The notes beneath the pieces are model-generated. The model saw nothing but the letters and a program-made list of their open reading frames with translations, had not been told where the DNA came from and ran no database searches. A stretch of DNA of 64,000 nucleotides. Source: Quatrionicoccus australiensis (lineage in GTDB: Bacteria; Pseudomonadota; Gammaproteobacteria; Burkholderiales; Rhodocyclaceae). The position numbers and the translations under genes were made by a program. Each line of letters opens with the position of its first letter. Position 1 is the stretch's first letter. This document shows positions 43,299 to 51,172 of this stretch, one piece after another. The stretch is taken from the NCBI RefSeq assembly GCF_020510425.1, contig NZ_JAHBAH010000001.1:558001-622000 (forward strand), given 5' to 3'.

Positions 43299-44135
43299 TT
43301 ATTTGCTATTAACCACGCAATATATTGACTTGAGTTCGGCAAGCAAATTTGGTAAATTAGAAAAATGAAGCATATTGGGGCCGTCACATGGAGCTCTATC
43401 TGGATCCGGATGCGTTTCCATAAAGACCCCTGACACAGCTCCTGTTGCAACAGCAGCCCGAGCCAAATGTGGTACGTATTGCCGCTGCCCACCACTTGAT
43501 ACCCCATTTGCACCAGGCAGTTGAACTGAGTGAGTAGCGTCGAAAATAACGGGGGCTTCAGTGGTTTCAGACATGATTTGAAGACCTCTCATATCAACCA
43601 CTAAATTACCATACCCGAAAGTAGTCCCTCTCTCGCACACTGCGAAATGATCGTATGGGACGCCGGAGCTCTTAGCTGCTGCACGAGCTTTTTCTAAGAC
43701 ATTTTTCATGTCCCATGGCGATAGAAACTGTCCTTTTTTGAAATTAACTGGCTTGCCAGCCGAAGCTATTGCTTCTATAAAATCTGTTTGTCTGCACAGA
43801 AATGCAGGGGTTTGCATTGCATCAACGACTGAAGCAACTTCTTTTATTTGCCAAGTTTCATGTACATCGGTTAAAACAGGAATTTCAAATTTATTTCTAA
43901 TTTCATCTAAAATCGATAATCCATGCTCAATTCCGACACCTCTAAAACTTGAATTAGAACTTCTATTTGCCTTGTCAAACGATGATTTATATACAAATTT
44001 CAAACCGGCATTGGAGAATATTTCCTTCAATTCTTCGGCTGTTTCTAGAGCAAATGACCGTGATTCAATAGCACATGGACCTGATATGAAAAATAATTCA
44101 TTTGGTTTTTTTTCGAAAATACTTGAATTTTTCAT
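43299..44135 (-). CDS. kdsA: 3-deoxy-8-phosphooctulonate synthase (Kdo-8-P synthase)
   Basis: 278 residues, GAGG ribosome site. KdsA signatures: [118 protein letters not shown] and [16 protein letters not shown] are all intact. Condenses arabinose-5-P and PEP. It is the first gene of the AT-rich operon and is distinct in base composition from the GC-rich backbone, so it is likely a second, polymer-dedicated copy. Confidence 0.95.
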   Translation of the reverse strand: MKNSSIFEKKPNELFFISGPCAIESRSFALETAEELKEIFSNAGLKFVYKSSFDKANRSSNSSFRGVGIEHGLSILDEIRNKFEIPVLTDVHETWQIKEVASVVDAMQTPAFLCRQTDFIEAIASAGKPVNFKKGQFLSPWDMKNVLEKARAAAKSSGVPYDHFAVCERGTTFGYGNLVVDMRGLQIMSETTEAPVIFDATHSVQLPGANGVSSGGQRQYVPHLARAAVATGAVSGVFMETHPDPDRAPCDGPNMLHFSNLPNLLAELKSIYCVVNSK

Positions 44136-44471
44136 ATAACCTCTTCACAAAATCAAACCCATTAAAAATAATTTAATTTTCAAAAACGGCACAAAACATA
44201 ATTTGGCAACAGTTTTATGCCTATAATTGAATTCAACATCACGAATGAAAAACCTCAATACAACTAATTTCCCCATAATTAGGATTGTTTAAATTTTGCC
44301 ACTTTCGTAGTGAATTACAAAGGGATATTTTTCGGATATTCCCTTATCATTTTCTTATATGCATTTAGTTATACTACCCCGCTTCCGAGGGCACAACTCA
44401 GCTATTCAAAGATCAAACTCAGCGGGATAAAGTAAAATTTGCTATCGCCTTTCTCTGCCAATGAGGTTTTT
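44136..44471. other. AT-rich divergent intergenic region between kdsA and lapG
   Basis: 336 bases that must hold the promoter of the AT-rich polysaccharide operon (minus) and of lapG (plus). I see several AT-rich -10-like boxes but no unambiguous promoter pair. A stretch near 44203-44220 looks like a sigma-54 site but has wrong GG-GC spacing. Confidence 0.6.
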
Positions 44472-45152
44472 TTGCTTAAGCGAAGACTCTTGCCCTTTGG
44501 AATAGTGCTTGTACTGTGGCTTTCTCCTTTTGCCATTGCCGGTCTTGTCGACTTCTCCGACAACCTGATTTCTTACGTTAACCGCCGCTTCTCTCCCGAT
44601 GCCGTCAAGCGCCTGATGGTCTGGAAGCGTCTGCTCAACGACATGCGGGGTGCTGAAGCCGTTGGTGCTCGCGCCTCCGAGGCGCGCGCCGAGTCGCTGA
44701 CCATGCGTAAGACCAACGATTTTTTCAATCAGGTGCCCTATGCCAATGACCAGGTTGCCTGGGGCCGTGAAGATTACTGGGCGACACCGGTGGAAATGCT
44801 CGGCCTGTTTGCCGGCGATTGCGAGGATTACTCGATCGCCAAGTATCTTTCACTGAAGGAACTGGGCGTTCCCATCGAGCGCCTGCGTATTACCTATGTG
44901 CAGGCCAAGAGCGTCAATGAGGCACACATGGTCCTTGCTTACTACCCGACGCCGGATGCCGAGCCCTGGATCATGGACAACCTGGTCAAGGAACTTCGCC
45001 CGGCCTCGCAACGGCCTGATCTGGAGCCGGTATTCAGCTTCAACGATGATGATGTATGGACCGCCAACGGCACCAGTCGCAAGGGTGGCGCCTCGCAAGT
45101 ACGTTTGTGGCGGGAGTTGCTGGAAAAACTGGCGCGCGAAAGCCGGATGTAG
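44472..45152 (+). CDS. lapG: LapG-like periplasmic transglutaminase-type cysteine protease
   Basis: 226 residues from TTG at 44472, chosen because GAGG is five to six bases upstream and the next residues form a signal peptide (LKRRLLPFGIVLVLWLSPFAIA). BTLCP/DUF920 fold with VPYANDQVAWGREDYWATPVEMLGLFAGDCEDYSIAKY; catalytic Cys117 in GDCEDY, His152 in EAHMVL and Asp169 in IMDN give the Cys-His-Asp triad. In Pseudomonas LapG cleaves the N-terminus of LapA-type adhesins at a TAAG-like site unless held by c-di-GMP-bound LapD. A LapD homologue lies 17 kb away (25737-27683). Only plus-strand gene in the locus; no giant adhesin is in the window. Confidence 0.92.
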   Translation: MLKRRLLPFGIVLVLWLSPFAIAGLVDFSDNLISYVNRRFSPDAVKRLMVWKRLLNDMRGAEAVGARASEARAESLTMRKTNDFFNQVPYANDQVAWGREDYWATPVEMLGLFAGDCEDYSIAKYLSLKELGVPIERLRITYVQAKSVNEAHMVLAYYPTPDAEPWIMDNLVKELRPASQRPDLEPVFSFNDDDVWTANGTSRKGGASQVRLWRELLEKLARESRM

Positions 45153-45161
45153 GCGGCGAAA

Positions 45162-45845
45162 CTACTTTGGCTCGGCCGACACGTTTTCGCCCACAGCTTC
45201 CGGCAGCGGTTCGGCCATCAGCCCCTCCACATTGTTACGTTCAACAATATTCAGCAGCGCCTCTCGATACTCCTCCCCCACTTTGGAGACGATTTCTCGC
45301 ATTTGCGCCTGGCGGGTTTCCCCAACCTCGTTCCAGCGGGCGAAAGCTATTTCGGCCAGTTGTTTTTGCACCGCAATTTCACGTTGACCGTACAGCATCG
45401 CCCGATCAAAGGCCGCCCACATTTCTTCAGACGCCTCGTCGTTTTCATGCAAAGCCAGTGCGAGATTGCTCCAGGCATATGGCGACATCGGGCGCAGATT
45501 GGTCGAACGGCGGAAGTGTCCTATAGACTCAGAAAACAATGCCTGCTTGAGCTCGGGGATTTCTCGGCTCCGCATGGCTTGCAACGCATAAAGATACCCC
45601 AAGCTTTCCTCAACTTGCGGATCGTCAGGATTGCGCACCTGCGCCTGCTTGAGCTGTTGCAACGTCAGCCCCCAGAGCTTCATGCCCGGCGGTGCGCCAT
45701 TGCGCCAGGAATCAACTACGGCACGCGGTTTCATCAACAGAAAGTCGTGCCAGCCAGCACGTATGCCAGCCAAAGAGGCAAACAAGGAGGCGGCAAGCAA
45801 AGTCCCCAAAAGGACCTTTTGTGGAAAACTCAGTCGTGAACTCAT
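45162..45845 (-). CDS. Membrane-anchored TPR-like protein of exopolysaccharide cluster
   Basis: 227 residues. N-terminal membrane segment (FPQKVLLGTLLAASLFASLAGIRAG) then a helical domain with TPR-like repeats (PQVEESLGYLYALQAM; RPMSPYAWSNLALALHENDE) and a charged tail. No enzyme motif. The ATG overlaps the stop of the PHP-phosphatase gene, so it is translated with the wzc-phosphatase operon. Similar tetratricopeptide proteins occur beside EpsE/Wzc genes and may scaffold the export complex; this role is inferred. Confidence 0.65.
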   Translation of the reverse strand: MSSRLSFPQKVLLGTLLAASLFASLAGIRAGWHDFLLMKPRAVVDSWRNGAPPGMKLWGLTLQQLKQAQVRNPDDPQVEESLGYLYALQAMRSREIPELKQALFSESIGHFRRSTNLRPMSPYAWSNLALALHENDEASEEMWAAFDRAMLYGQREIAVQKQLAEIAFARWNEVGETRQAQMREIVSKVGEEYREALLNIVERNNVEGLMAEPLPEAVGENVSAEPK

Positions 45846-46579
45846 GCGTTATCAATTATTTTTGCCGGGCGCCCACAAACCATGTCCCAGGCCTTGGATT
45901 CACCGATCAGTGCCGCCACGGCATCGCGCCCTTCACTGATGACCGGTGGCCGGTGTTCGGCATTATGGGCGTCAGAAGCGAGCACATGTACGAGATCGTT
46001 CTTGATTAACCAGTCTGCAGTACTTTTTGATTGTTCACCAAAACGGCCCGCCACCGATCCGGCGGTGACTTGAAGCCAACAACCAGAATCAACAAAAATC
46101 CGGATACGATCCGGCTGGGCCATGACTGCCTTGTTGCGCTCGGGATGAGCGATCAATGGTCTGATCTTCATTGCAAGCAGCTTTTCGATGAACTGCTGAC
46201 TGCCTACCGGGATCATCTGGTGCGGAAACTCGAGCAGCATGATCTTGTAACCACCGACGCTGCCCAAAAAAGGCACTTCGCCTTCCAGGATCAGCTCCAG
46301 CGACTCCATGCTTAGGCGAACCTCACCGCCCAGACGAAGCTGTAGGGGAATTCCAGCCGCATCCAGCTCCCCCTGGAACTTAAGCACCTTGCTCAACAGG
46401 TTGGAGCGCTGGTTTTTGTAACGCCCGGGATGGATGTGGGGCGTCAATACCGCGGTGTGAATACCGTCAGCAACGGCAATGCGGGCCAGCTCGAGAGACT
46501 CCTCGAGATTGCCCGCCCCGTCATCGACGCTGTAAAGAAGATGCGAGTGCAGATCAATCATGCCGGGAGCTGCACTCAT
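45842..46579 (-). CDS. PHP-type tyrosine-protein phosphatase (CpsB/YwqE-like)
   Basis: 245 residues. MIDLHSHLLYSVDDGAGNLEESLELARIA at the N-terminus gives the metal-binding HSH motif of the PHP family; further ligands appear in HTAVLTPHIHPGRY, MLLEFPH, IAHPERN and LASDAHN. Mn-dependent bacterial tyrosine phosphatase that dephosphorylates the Wzc-like kinase encoded 14 bases upstream, cycling polysaccharide chain length control. This type is usual in Gram-positives but also found in betaproteobacterial eps loci instead of the low-molecular-weight Wzb. Confidence 0.88.
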   Translation of the reverse strand: MSAAPGMIDLHSHLLYSVDDGAGNLEESLELARIAVADGIHTAVLTPHIHPGRYKNQRSNLLSKVLKFQGELDAAGIPLQLRLGGEVRLSMESLELILEGEVPFLGSVGGYKIMLLEFPHQMIPVGSQQFIEKLLAMKIRPLIAHPERNKAVMAQPDRIRIFVDSGCWLQVTAGSVAGRFGEQSKSTADWLIKNDLVHVLASDAHNAEHRPPVISEGRDAVAALIGESKAWDMVCGRPAKIIDNA

Positions 46580-46593
46580 ATCACATCCACAAC

Positions 46594-48846
46594 TTAAACA
46601 GCACTGCTGTCCTCGCCATAGACGGCACCGTAACCCGTCTGGCCGTAACCATATTTGCCGTAACCGGAATATTCACCGTAGTACTTTTCTGCCTGGGCAA
46701 AATCAAGACGATTAAGCACCACACCCAGCAATTGGCCTTCGGCACGGCGAATACGTTGCAGACCACGGCGCGCCAGTTGCCACGGTGTCGAATTGGCACG
46801 GGAAACATAGATCACGCCGGTCGCCATCGGGCTGATCACCAAGGCATCGCTGACCAGCTCAACCGGCGGCGAGTCGATGATCACCACGTCGTAGACTTCC
46901 ATCAGGTGATCCAGCGTGTCCTTGAATTTTTGGGAGAGCAACAATTCCACCGGGTTCGGCGGAATGCTGCCGGAGGGCATGATATCGAGGCTCGAGCCGT
47001 CAAGGTGCTGTAGGCAGTCCTCAAGTTTTGCCGTACCGGAAACCAGGTTGGAAAGGCCCATCGCCCCCGGCTGCAAACCCAAGCCCTTGGAAATGGCCGG
47101 GCGACGCATGTCGGCATCGATCAGCAGAGTTTTCTTGGTGTGGGCATGCGCCATCGCAAGATTGATCGAGAAGGTCGTCTTGCCTTCGCCCGGCAGGCTG
47201 GAAGTGATCAGCAGCAAGCGCTTGGGCACATCGAGCGCAGATAGCAGAACCCCTGTGCGAGCGGTCCGGATCGCCTCGGAATAAAGGCATTTCGGATTAT
47301 CAATGAAGATGCGCGCCGTCGATTCACGCGCCACTTCGTCATCGGTCAACAACGGCAAAGCGGTCAAAAGCGGCGTCTTGAGCTTGGTTTCGACATCATC
47401 GGAGGTCTTGAGGGTATTGTCGAGGCGCTCCAGAACCAGGGCGGCAAGCGTCGCAATGAAGACACCAAGAATGAAAGAGATCAAGATAATCTGCAATTTC
47501 TGCGGCTTGACTGGCCGATCCGGGACCACAGCCATATCGACAACCCGAGCCACAGGTGTTTGCAAATCACTGGAGATGCTCGTTTCCTTGGCACGTTTAA
47601 CGAACATATCGAAGATCTGGCGGTTCGACTCGACTTCACGCTCAAGGACGGTCAATTCGAATTCTTTGCGGTTGATGTCCTGTACGCCGCCCCGAGCAGA
47701 AGCCATCTGCCCTTCAAGGGTACGTTCGGTGCCCTTATTAACCTCATACTCCTGAGTAATACTGGCCACCACGGTATCAACCTGGCGCTGCAGATTTTCC
47801 CTGGCGGACTTCAATTCGCCTTCGGCCTGCATGTATTTCGGGTGTTCCGTGCCATAACGCTGCGTCAGTTCGGCCAGGCGACGCTCCGCCTGGGACTCCT
47901 GGCGCAGGGCATCGGCCACGATGGGGTTACGGATAACGGCCGGCAAGGAGGTCAGGTCACCGGTTTTCTTGGCAGACTTGATCTGGTTGTAGGCATTTTC
48001 TGCCTCGGCACGACGCAGGCGAGCCTCGACCAAACGGCTGGTCACCTCAATCATCTGCTGGCCAACCCCGCTCTGCCCAACGCTCTTGACGTCCACAATG
48101 CCGGCCTTTTCCCGATATTGCTGCAGCATCCGTTCCGATTCCTCAAGACTGACCCGCAAGGAGGCAAGGCGATCCTGAATCCAGTTACTTGCCTGTTGCG
48201 TCACCTTGTAACGGGCATCCATATCGCTTTCGATATAGGCCAGCGCAAGGCCATTGGCCACTCTGGCAGAAAGAGCAGCACTACTTGAATCAAAACTGAT
48301 TTTTGCCAATTGGCTAAGACGCACAGGCTCGATCACCACCCGTTTGACGAAAACTGGATAGATCGCTTCAGCCAGGGTGTCATCGTTCCATTCAATACCG
48401 GCGGGATCATCCTTTAAGCCCACACTGACCAACAGACCGGTCAACATGGAATCGGCATCAGGACGCGGGTCGAATTCTTCCGAATTCCAAAGTTCAGCTT
48501 TCTTGATCGCCTTGATCGCGACTTCGCGCGACTTGATGATTTCGACCTGGGTCTGGAAATATTCGCGATTCTGGCTGGCACCGGAATAGACATCGTCAAT
48601 TGTCACTACCTTAGCTTTGCCGGCTTCGATCATCAAGGTTGCCGTCGCACGATAAATCGGTGTCATCGCAAATACGATGGCGGCAGCCAATACCGCGAAA
48701 ATAACGCCAAAGGCCAGAATCTGGCCTTTGCGTTTCTGTATCGTCCGCCAGTACTCGAGAATATCGAGTTTTTCTTCGTGGTCGGCGGGGTCATGCAGAA
48801 AGATCTGCTTGTGATGCGGCTGCTCGGGTGTTGCTTGAGAAGTCAT
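46594..48846 (-). CDS. wzc: Wzc-like polysaccharide co-polymerase / tyrosine autokinase
   Basis: 750 residues. Wzz domain at the N-terminus with TM1 (about 43-62), long periplasmic coiled-coil (about 200-420), TM2 (about 440-463) preceded by the usual Pro-rich PVKPQKL, and a BY-kinase ATPase domain with Walker A SSLPGEGKTT, Walker A' LLIDADMRRP and Walker B VVIIDSPP. The C-terminus is a tyrosine cluster (YYGEYSGYGKYGYGQTGYG), sites of autophosphorylation. Works with the outer-membrane EpsE-like exporter upstream and the phosphatase downstream in polymer length control. Confidence 0.94.
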   Translation of the reverse strand: MTSQATPEQPHHKQIFLHDPADHEEKLDILEYWRTIQKRKGQILAFGVIFAVLAAAIVFAMTPIYRATATLMIEAGKAKVVTIDDVYSGASQNREYFQTQVEIIKSREVAIKAIKKAELWNSEEFDPRPDADSMLTGLLVSVGLKDDPAGIEWNDDTLAEAIYPVFVKRVVIEPVRLSQLAKISFDSSSAALSARVANGLALAYIESDMDARYKVTQQASNWIQDRLASLRVSLEESERMLQQYREKAGIVDVKSVGQSGVGQQMIEVTSRLVEARLRRAEAENAYNQIKSAKKTGDLTSLPAVIRNPIVADALRQESQAERRLAELTQRYGTEHPKYMQAEGELKSARENLQRQVDTVVASITQEYEVNKGTERTLEGQMASARGGVQDINRKEFELTVLEREVESNRQIFDMFVKRAKETSISSDLQTPVARVVDMAVVPDRPVKPQKLQIILISFILGVFIATLAALVLERLDNTLKTSDDVETKLKTPLLTALPLLTDDEVARESTARIFIDNPKCLYSEAIRTARTGVLLSALDVPKRLLLITSSLPGEGKTTFSINLAMAHAHTKKTLLIDADMRRPAISKGLGLQPGAMGLSNLVSGTAKLEDCLQHLDGSSLDIMPSGSIPPNPVELLLSQKFKDTLDHLMEVYDVVIIDSPPVELVSDALVISPMATGVIYVSRANSTPWQLARRGLQRIRRAEGQLLGVVLNRLDFAQAEKYYGEYSGYGKYGYGQTGYGAVYGEDSSAV

Positions 48847-48889
48847 TTAGATAGGCTTTGCTGAGCTGTTGCAGAATGTAACGAAAGGA

Positions 48890-49495
48890 TCAGAAGAAGC
48901 TCTCTTCAACTGTCACAATGTCCCCGGGATAAACTGGCGAGTTCAGACTGGCATTTTGCGAGCGCTGCGCCGGGTCGCTTTCACGGATGATGAACACCTT
49001 GTTCACCGAAGCACGCTCTTTGAAACCGCCAGCCAGCGAGGCCGCCTTGCGCACCGTCAAACCCGGCTGGAAAGGATAACCACCCGGCTTGTCCACCATG
49101 CCATTGATGTAGAACGGACGGTATTCGTCGATCTGTACAGACACCTTGGGGTTGACCAGGAAGCGGCCGCGCAGACCATCGGTGATGATCTTTTCCAGAT
49201 CGCCGATGGTCATGTTCATAACGCGGATTTCGCCTAAAGCTGGATAAGAAATAGAACCGGCATCCGTCAGGCGGATTTTTTCCCGGTTCAGATCGTCCTC
49301 ACCGAGCACACGGATCGAAATCACATCACCCGCCGCCAGCTTGTACACTGACAAACCGGACGGGGTAAATTGGAAATTGCGGTCTTCATTGCCCTGCAAG
49401 GCAGGCACATCCGCCGATTGAGCGGATGCCACCTGCCCCGTCACCAGACCAGCACACAGACACAGCAAGGCCAGGATTTGACGCAGAGAAATCAT
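48890..49495 (-). CDS. epsE: EpsE-like (Wza/Poly_export) periplasmic polysaccharide export protein
   Basis: 201 residues, about half of Wza. Signal peptide (RQILALLCLCAGLVTGQVASA) without a lipobox Cys. Poly_export domain (YKLAAGDVISIRVLGEDDL, ISYPALGEIRV) and one SLBB domain (PFYINGMVDKPGGYPFQPGLTVRKAASLAGGF). It lacks the C-terminal amphipathic helix that forms the outer-membrane pore in Wza, so the barrel may be supplied by the EpsL-like protein encoded directly upstream; its start codon follows that gene's stop without a gap. Confidence 0.9.
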   Translation of the reverse strand: MISLRQILALLCLCAGLVTGQVASAQSADVPALQGNEDRNFQFTPSGLSVYKLAAGDVISIRVLGEDDLNREKIRLTDAGSISYPALGEIRVMNMTIGDLEKIITDGLRGRFLVNPKVSVQIDEYRPFYINGMVDKPGGYPFQPGLTVRKAASLAGGFKERASVNKVFIIRESDPAQRSQNASLNSPVYPGDIVTVEESFF

Positions 49496-50953
49496 TTAGA
49501 ACACACCTTCAAAAGTCAGCATGACAGCATTGCGCTTGAAGTCGAAACCATCGGAAGTCGATTTGCGATCCGTGTAGGTATAGCTCATACCGGCGCGGAC
49601 ATGGCGACCGAGTTCGCGATAGAGTGCAGCACTAAAGGTTTTGGTGTCGTCCTTGCGCCCAGCGTCCTGATAATTGGCCGCCAATTTGCCCACTGAAAGA
49701 CGCGAATTGATATAGCTGGCCCATTTGTGATCCCAGCTCAGCGTCGTTGCCGTACCCGTGACATAGGAACCGACCCCCATCGAGTCGTACAGAGACTTGG
49801 AAGTTTCCAGTTCGACCATCGAATAGGTCATGGGCAACCAACGCAGGCCGATTTCCCAGGCATTGCCGGAAGCGTCCTTGAGCGTCGAGTTATTGAAGGT
49901 CTTGTAGGCTTTACCCAGCTTGATCGTACCTTCGGTCTTGGCGGTTGCTTCCCAAGTCACACCCAAGTAAACGCGACGGTCAGAGTTGTCGTTCAGCGCC
50001 GTGCTCAACTTGTAATCGCTTTCGGTATCGCGCAGTTCCATCAAGGCGTAAGTCTTGGGCATGACACGATAGAAGAAGCGACCGGTGAAAGATGCGATAT
50101 CGACATCGTAGCTTTCAGTCGTGGCGCGATTGTTTTCGTAGCGCTTGTTCATGTAAGACGCTTCGAACTCAAGACGGCCCGGGGCTCCCTTTGCACCATA
50201 AATCGCCAAGCCACGCATGACCGGCGCATGCCAGCGCGACGGCTCAGGAAGAATGCTGGAATTAACCGAAGTGGTACCGCGCGCATCAGACCGGACGATA
50301 TAACCTGCACCGACACCCGTACGGAAGCGGGTGGTGAAATAGTTGTCGGCGCCCAACCAGAATGCGTGGTTATCGAAGTCATCGGCGCTGGAACTCTGAT
50401 AACGACCGTAGTTACCCACATAGCTGGCCGTGTAGCGATCACCACGATTTTTTACTTCGGCAACCACTTCCGGGCTAAACACCACGATGCTGGAAGACTT
50501 CTTGCCGGAACTTACGGCCGTCACGTTGTCGTTGTAGCCAAAGCCGATCATCGCTGACGGGAAGACATAGATGCCTTCGGTCAAACCGAGCGCACGGCCA
50601 CGCGAGGGAGAAGTCATCAACAGGCCCTGTTCGCTGCCGCCACGACCACCGGTAATACCGGAGCCACTCAGCTCATAACCGGCGCTTGCTGCTTGTTGCG
50701 TAAAACCCGTGCCCGAAGAATCGCTACCAAAGAAGGAAGGCTTGCCGCCCATCTGATACTCCCCCATGGTGGAGTCAGATGGCTGCTCTTCTTGCGTTGC
50801 AGCCTTTGATTTATCAGCGGACTCCTTGCTGGCCGAGGCCTTTCCGGAATCCGAGGAAGCTTCAGCTCCATCGGCAGCAAACGCCGCCGGAGAGACCAGA
50901 CCAAGAGCCAGCATGAGAGCAATGGCAGAACGAGTTTGAGCAACACGCGACAT
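49496..50953 (-). CDS. epsL: EpsL-like outer-membrane beta-barrel of exopolysaccharide locus
   Basis: 485 residues from the ATG at 50953 (GAGG five bases upstream; a GTG two codons earlier is less likely). Signal peptide (TRSAIALMLALGLVSPAAFA), then an acidic/Lys-rich and Gly-rich linker (about 25-110), then a C-terminal domain of alternating polar and aromatic strands (for example GYNDNVTAVSS, YTASYVGNYGRYQSS, GMSYTYTDRKS) ending in Phe (LTFEGVF), as for BAM substrates. It resembles the putative barrel EpsL of methanolan-type clusters. First gene of the export operon epsL-epsE-wzc-phosphatase-TPR. Confidence 0.8.
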   Translation of the reverse strand: MSRVAQTRSAIALMLALGLVSPAAFAADGAEASSDSGKASASKESADKSKAATQEEQPSDSTMGEYQMGGKPSFFGSDSSGTGFTQQAASAGYELSGSGITGGRGGSEQGLLMTSPSRGRALGLTEGIYVFPSAMIGFGYNDNVTAVSSGKKSSSIVVFSPEVVAEVKNRGDRYTASYVGNYGRYQSSSADDFDNHAFWLGADNYFTTRFRTGVGAGYIVRSDARGTTSVNSSILPEPSRWHAPVMRGLAIYGAKGAPGRLEFEASYMNKRYENNRATTESYDVDIASFTGRFFYRVMPKTYALMELRDTESDYKLSTALNDNSDRRVYLGVTWEATAKTEGTIKLGKAYKTFNNSTLKDASGNAWEIGLRWLPMTYSMVELETSKSLYDSMGVGSYVTGTATTLSWDHKWASYINSRLSVGKLAANYQDAGRKDDTKTFSAALYRELGRHVRAGMSYTYTDRKSTSDGFDFKRNAVMLTFEGVF

Positions 50954-51076
50954 ATTCACCTCTAATCACAAGAATTCCGGGCAGGCGCAGCGCGCCATTG
51001 ACGATGACATTTTACCATGCACTGCACAATTATGATCAGCGTCGGAAATGAATTCGCCATACAAACAATGAGATGT

Positions 51077-51093
51077 CTTGTAAATTTAACAAG
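51077..51093. promoter_or_regulatory. Inverted repeat upstream of epsL
   Basis: CTTGTAAATTTAACAAG, symmetric except for one mismatched pair, about 125 bases upstream of the epsL start. Possible operator for the export operon; the cognate protein is unknown. Confidence 0.3.
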
Positions 51094-51172
51094 AATTCAC
51101 CGAAAAAATATCAAAGCCAACAGGCAAAATCGATGCTGTTCTGAAAGATCAAAAAATCTTGGCACGCATCAG

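Noticed and set aside
44203..44220. Possible sigma-54 promoter (TGGCA...TGCC) before lapG
   Set aside because: GG and GC are 12 bases apart instead of 10.
44461..44463. ATG just before lapG as start codon
   Set aside because: Out of frame with the protease; the TTG at 44472 is in frame and has GAGG in front.
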